The translations under genes were made by a program, and so were the position numbers. 64,000 nt of DNA from Streptomyces poonensis (lineage in GTDB: Bacteria; Actinomycetota; Actinomycetes; Streptomycetales; Streptomycetaceae), in the NCBI RefSeq assembly GCF_014650915.1, contig NZ_BMVW01000021.1, positions 26,953-90,952 on the forward strand, read 5' to 3'. Every line of letters begins with the position of its first letter. Within the stretch, counting starts at the first letter, position 1. Positions 60,724 through 64,000 of this stretch are shown one piece after another. A model generated the notes under the pieces. That model worked only from the letters and a program-made list of their open reading frames with translations. It was not told the origin of the DNA and did no database searches.

Positions 60724-61499
60724 GGCGCCTGGCACGAGGGCTCGCCCTCATGCTCGCTCTTCCCGCGCTGCTGGTGACGGTGTGGTGGTTCGCGTCGGCG
60801 GACAGCACCGACGTGTACTGGCCCCCGCTCCGTACGATCCTGACCACGTTCCCGGACGTGTGGACGGGCGAGCGGCTCCGCGCCGACGTGCTGCCGAGCC
60901 TGCTGCGGCTGCTGGCCGGGTACACGGCGGCGGCCGTGCTGGGTGTCGCGCTGGGCACGGTCATCGGCTCCTGCCGGCGGGTGCGGGCGGTGTGCGAACC
61001 GGTGCTGGAGTTTCTCCGCGCGGTGCCGCCGCCGGTCCTCGTGCCGGTCATCATGCTGTTCGCGGGCATCGGCGACACCATGAAGGTGGCCGTGATCGCG
61101 AGCGGCTGCGTCTGGCCGGTCCTGCTCAACACCGTCGAAGGCGTACGGGCGGTGGACCCGGTCCTGGCCGAGACGGCCCGCGGCTACGGCATCACGGGGG
61201 CCGCCCGGCTGCGCCACGTCGTGCTGCGCTCGGCGAGCCCGCAGATCTTCACGGGACTGCGGCAGGCGCTGTCCATCGGGATCATCCTGATGGTGATCAG
61301 CGAGATGTTCGCGGCCAGCAACGGGCTCGGCTTCACCATTGTGCAGTTCCAGCGGCAGTTCGCGATCCCCGGCATGTGGACGGGCATCCTGCTGCTCGGA
61401 CTGCTCGGGTTCCTGCTGTCGGTCGTCTTCCAGCTGGTCGAGCGGCGGGTGCTCGGCTGGTACCACGGTCTGCGCGCGTCCTCACGGCGGTCGTCGTGA
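60720..61499 (+). CDS. ABC transporter permease (SsuC/TauC type), second
   Basis: 259 aa from GTG 60720 (GTGA overlap). Six TM helices with FLRAVPPPVLVPVIMLFAG, the coupling segment ETARGYGITGAARLRHVVL (about 145-165), and ISEMFAASNGLGFTI. Paralogue of the preceding gene. Presence of two different permeases points to a heterodimeric channel, less common in this family than homodimers. Confidence 0.92.
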   Translation: MRRLARGLALMLALPALLVTVWWFASADSTDVYWPPLRTILTTFPDVWTGERLRADVLPSLLRLLAGYTAAAVLGVALGTVIGSCRRVRAVCEPVLEFLRAVPPPVLVPVIMLFAGIGDTMKVAVIASGCVWPVLLNTVEGVRAVDPVLAETARGYGITGAARLRHVVLRSASPQIFTGLRQALSIGIILMVISEMFAASNGLGFTIVQFQRQFAIPGMWTGILLLGLLGFLLSVVFQLVERRVLGWYHGLRASSRRSS

Positions 61500-61531
61500 C
61501 AGGTGCCGAGGGTCTCGTGAAAGGGCGGGTC

Positions 61532-62365
61532 ATGCTTGACGTACGGGGGCTGGGCAAGGTCTACGAGGGATCCGGCCGCCGGGTGGAGGCGGTACGGGAC
61601 CTCACCTTCACGGTCGGCGCCGGGGAACTCGTCTGCCTGGTCGGCCCGTCGGGCTGCGGCAAGACCACCCTGCTGAAGTGTGTGGCCGGGCTGCTGGCGC
61701 CCACGGCCGGTGAGGTACTGCTGCGGGGCCGGCCGGTGACCGGTCCGCCGCCCGGCATGGCGGTGGTCTTCCAGGAGTACGGGCGCTCCCTGTTCCCCTG
61801 GATGAGGGTCGCCGAGAACGTCGGACTCCCGCTGAAGCAGAAGAAACTGCCCGGATCCCGCCGTCGCGACCTGGTCGCCGACGCGCTGCGGTCCGTCGGT
61901 CTGGCGGACGCGGCGGGGGCGTACCCGTGGCAGCTGTCGGGCGGGATGCAGCAGCGCGTGGCGATCGCCCGCGCGCTCGCGTACGAGCCGGACGTGCTGC
62001 TGATGGACGAGCCGTTCGCGGCGGTCGACGCGCAGACGCGCGCCGATCTGGAGGACCTGGTGCGCGGGCTGTGGCGGGAGCGCGGCATCACGGTCCTCTT
62101 CGTCACCCACGACATCGACGAGGCCGTCTACCTCGGCGAACGCGTCCTGGTGCTGTCCGCCTCCCCGACCGTCGTCCAGGAGCAGCTGAGGATCGACCTG
62201 CCGCCGGAGCGGGACCAGCTGCACACCCGCGTGGCCCCGCGCTTCGCCGAGCTGCGCACCCATGTGTACGCACAGGTGCAGGCGGCGAAGCGCGGGACGG
62301 CAGCGGTGCCGACGGCGGACGCGCCCACCGTTCCGGGACGAACCCCGACGCCGCCGGCGACCTGA
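61532..62365 (+). CDS. ABC transporter ATPase (SsuB/TauB type)
   Basis: 277 aa from ATG 61532, with an AAGGG run about 8 nt upstream; GTG 61496 (overlapping the permease stop) and GTG 61517 are alternatives. Walker A GPSGCGKTT, Q-loop VVFQEYGRSLFPWM, signature LSGGMQQRVAIARAL, Walker B VLLMDEPFAAVD and H-loop VTHDIDEAVYLGERV. Typical of nitrate/sulfonate/bicarbonate importers. The stop codon lies in the loop of the terminator at 62341-62385. Confidence 0.92.
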   Translation: MLDVRGLGKVYEGSGRRVEAVRDLTFTVGAGELVCLVGPSGCGKTTLLKCVAGLLAPTAGEVLLRGRPVTGPPPGMAVVFQEYGRSLFPWMRVAENVGLPLKQKKLPGSRRRDLVADALRSVGLADAAGAYPWQLSGGMQQRVAIARALAYEPDVLLMDEPFAAVDAQTRADLEDLVRGLWRERGITVLFVTHDIDEAVYLGERVLVLSASPTVVQEQLRIDLPPERDQLHTRVAPRFAELRTHVYAQVQAAKRGTAAVPTADAPTVPGRTPTPPAT

Positions 62366-62385
62366 ACGCCGGCGGTGTCGGGGTT
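62341..62385. terminator. Terminator overlapping the stop codon of the transporter operon
   Basis: 19-bp arms (62341-62359 and 62367-62385) with one G-T mismatch and a 7-nt loop holding the TGA of the ATPase gene. The convergent MmyB-type gene ends 24 bp on. Confidence 0.8.
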
Positions 62386-62408
62386 CTTGGGGAAGGCCCG
62401 CGAGGCTG

Positions 62409-63083
62409 TCACGCCTCCGGAGCGGGCACCACGCTGAGATGGGTCGCCGTACGCCGGGCGCGCCCGGTCCCGCGCGACGAGCCGGACGCCGTACGCCGGG
62501 CCTCGCGCAGCACCAGCGTCAGGCGCGTGTATCCCATGTCCTGCAGGGTCTTCGGGGTCTCACCGACGACTCTGCAGTCGGTTCTGCCCCAGCGCGGGTC
62601 GGGGTGGAGCAGCGGGCGCACGGCGCCGTCGTCCTCGGCGGCGCCGGGGCCGACCGCACGGATCCAGTGCGGCAGGCCCTGGCGGTAGGCGGCGTCCATG
62701 ATGGGGTCCTGGGCGATGTCCCGGCGGATGGACTGCAGGCCCCGGTCCTGGCCGTGGCGCTCCACGGCGGCGGCGAAGCCGGCCAGCATCGGCAGGCACC
62801 AGCTGGACTCGTGCTCGCCGAGCACGGTGGCCGCGTCGGGGTGGAAGAGCACGAATCTGAGGAAGTTGTCGCCGGGCATGGCCGTCGGGTGCGGGCCGAC
62901 GCCGTGGAACAGCTTCTCGTACGCGCTGTTGGACAGCACGACGTCCCAGCGGTGGTCGAAGACGACGGACGGGAAGGGGACGGCCTCCAGGTAGGTGGCG
63001 TAGTCGTCCAGGTACGCCTGCGCCTCGGGACGTGTGGGGACGGGCCGCGGTGCGGACCGCTGCCCTCCTGCCTGATATGCCAT
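62409..63083 (-). CDS. Stand-alone MmyB-like ligand-binding domain regulator
   Basis: 224 aa. YLDDYATYLEAVPFPSVVFDHRWDVVLSNSAYEKLF followed by FLRFVLFHPDAATVLGEHE, FAAAVERHGQDRGLQSIRRD and MGYTRLTLVLREA is the MmyB-type PAS-like domain that normally follows an XRE helix-turn-helix. Here the HTH is missing; the N-terminus is only about 20 residues of basic linker. It could work with the divergent XRE protein as a split regulator, or as a fatty-acyl sensor. MmyB domains bind medium-chain fatty acids in related proteins. Ends in a basic tail that might bind DNA. Confidence 0.82.
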   Translation of the reverse strand: MAYQAGGQRSAPRPVPTRPEAQAYLDDYATYLEAVPFPSVVFDHRWDVVLSNSAYEKLFHGVGPHPTAMPGDNFLRFVLFHPDAATVLGEHESSWCLPMLAGFAAAVERHGQDRGLQSIRRDIAQDPIMDAAYRQGLPHWIRAVGPGAAEDDGAVRPLLHPDPRWGRTDCRVVGETPKTLQDMGYTRLTLVLREARRTASGSSRGTGRARRTATHLSVVPAPEA

Positions 63084-63193
63084 CGGGAGGTCACCCCTCT
63101 TGCCTCTGCGGCCTTCACGTGGCGTCTTGATCCTGTCGCCCGTGAACGAGCCGTGTCAACTATCGTGGCATTCGGTGCCCGTTGACGGCTGAA

Positions 63194-63215
63194 TCTCGCC
63201 ACAATTGTGGCGAGA
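63194..63215. promoter_or_regulatory. 22-bp perfect palindrome in the MmyB/XRE divergent region
   Basis: Arms TCTCGCCACAA and its complement meet without spacer. Located 111 bp before the MmyB-type start and 118 bp before the XRE start. A related half CGTGGCA lies near 63164. Very likely an operator. Confidence 0.65.
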
Positions 63216-63332
63216 CCTGGATGCGAGTTCGAGTCTGGGGCTAATCTCCACGCAGTTCACGGTGGTTGCCGGTGCCGGCGACCTCGCGTCCCGGGTCGTT
63301 CCGCACCATCATGAGATTGGCTTGAGAGAGAC

Positions 63333-64000
63333 GTGGGAGATCTGTCGGTGACGGATGGCTTCGAGGGTCCGGACGCCGCGGCGTCGGTGGTGCTGCCGGC
63401 CGTCGTGGCCCGTGTCACCGCGCTCGCCGACCGGCTGGGCGTGCCCCATGAGGAGATCTTCGACGGGCACCGCCTCTCGGTGGCCTCCGGTGTTCCGGAG
63501 CCCGTGGTGAAGGCCCTGCTCGGCGGCCGGCCCGCCGGGGAACCGGATGTGCAGGCGCGCTTCCTGCAGCGTCTCGACCTGCTGCGGCGTACCCGTCTCA
63601 AGCCCAACGGCCGCAAGTACACCCAGCAGGAGATCGCCGACGGGGCGGGCATGTCGCGCCAGCAGGCGGGCGCCCTCATCAACGGCGACCGGCGGCCCAC
63701 GATGGAGCACTGCGACGCCATCCAGCGGTTCTTCCGCGTGCACGCGGGGTTCCTCACGGCCGAGGACCCGGAGGCGCTCGCGAGCGTGCTGATGCGCACC
63801 GAGCAGGAGCTCCTCCAGCAGCTCGCCGACCGTGAGCGCGAGGCCGCGCGCGGCGAGCGGGCCGCCGACGATCCGCTGGAGCGCCTGCTGCAGAACCACG
63901 GTGTCCGCGGCATCGCCTGGCGGGCCGCTCAGCTGCCCACCGACCAGCACCGCGACAAAGTGGCGGAGTGGCTCGACATGCTCCTGGAGAGCGTCAAGCG
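63333..64000 (+). CDS. XRE family helix-turn-helix regulator (partial at window edge)
   Basis: At least 222 codons, open at the right edge of the window. Two GTG starts are possible: 63333 after GAGAGA, or 63348 with GGGAG 8 nt upstream. A first helical domain (VVARVTALADRLGVPHEEI, VPEPVVKALLGGRPAGEP) precedes the helix-turn-helix LKPNGRKYTQQEIADGAGMS, RQQAGALINGDRRPT (about residues 85-130), then a charged helical region (TEQELLQQLADREREAARGE) and NHGVRGIAWRAAQLPTDQHR. XRE domains bind palindromic operators. Divergent from the MmyB-type gene over a shared palindrome. Family clear, role unknown. Confidence 0.82.
   Translation, partial: MGDLSVTDGFEGPDAAASVVLPAVVARVTALADRLGVPHEEIFDGHRLSVASGVPEPVVKALLGGRPAGEPDVQARFLQRLDLLRRTRLKPNGRKYTQQEIADGAGMSRQQAGALINGDRRPTMEHCDAIQRFFRVHAGFLTAEDPEALASVLMRTEQELLQQLADREREAARGERAADDPLERLLQNHGVRGIAWRAAQLPTDQHRDKVAEWLDMLLESVK

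Noticed and set aside
1..64000. tRNA, rRNA or secondary-metabolite gene cluster
   Set aside because: No cloverleaf or rRNA sequence noticed by eye, and no PKS, NRPS or terpene synthase motifs; a tRNA scan would be needed to exclude tRNAs fully.

Overview
The window is actinobacterial chromosome, almost certainly Streptomyces. It is GC-rich throughout with strongly biased third codon positions, uses many GTG and some TTG starts, packs operons with ATGA/GTGA/TGATG overlaps, and carries lineage markers: an SsgA-like sporulation protein, a WhiB-like protein, a two-domain small laccase and a pcaV-pcaIJFHGBL cluster. From memory, the gene order resembles the Streptomyces coelicolor chromosome around SCO6690-SCO6735 read backwards. 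That synteny is recollection, not a computed result. I see no rRNA, tRNA, CRISPR array, intact transposon or biosynthetic gene cluster.

Left part (1-18.5 kb): a gene of unknown function, a D-amino-acid oxidase-like flavoprotein, a BCCT osmolyte transporter, a secreted M14 carboxypeptidase, an orphan ATP-synthase-b-like protein, a macro-domain protein, an AnsP-type permease divergent from a MerR regulator, an SDR, and a beta-oxidation operon (CoA transferase, thiolase, FadB multienzyme). Then come a saccharopine-dehydrogenase-like reductase, a 48-residue membrane protein, endonuclease V, a small basic protein and SsgD.

Middle (18.5-34.3 kb): a remnant resembling the C-terminus of GPP34 proteins, then an ABC-F ATPase plus UvrA-like ATPase operon behind a long leader with small upstream ORFs. 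DDAH follows, then an acyl-ACP desaturase preceded by four overlapping 15-bp-phased dyads. A decayed stretch holds a frameshifted HEAT-type fragment, a WhiB-like gene and a broken serine-recombinase tail. Next are a LacI regulator, an orphan VapB-like antitoxin, and a small laccase divergent from two large secreted proteins: ThuA plus quinoprotein dehydrogenase, and cupredoxin plus Ig-like repeats plus DUF1080.

Right part (34.3-64 kb): a divergent NHEJ-type polymerase/ligase pair, a zinc formaldehyde-dehydrogenase-like enzyme, a DUF3048 lipoprotein, and the complete protocatechuate branch of the beta-ketoadipate pathway under PcaV. Beyond it are a large AAA-ATPase regulator broken by an apparent 8-bp duplication, an MHS-type MFS transporter overlapping anmK, a DUF2510 protein, a TetR regulator with a 48-bp inverted repeat controlling a PAP2/DMT pair, a secreted phospholipase C, an IclR regulator divergent from a nitrate/sulfonate-type ABC transporter operon, a lone MmyB-like ligand-binding protein, and an XRE regulator cut by the window edge.

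Many convergent gene pairs are separated by strong hairpins and many divergent pairs share dyad operators, which makes the local regulation unusually readable.
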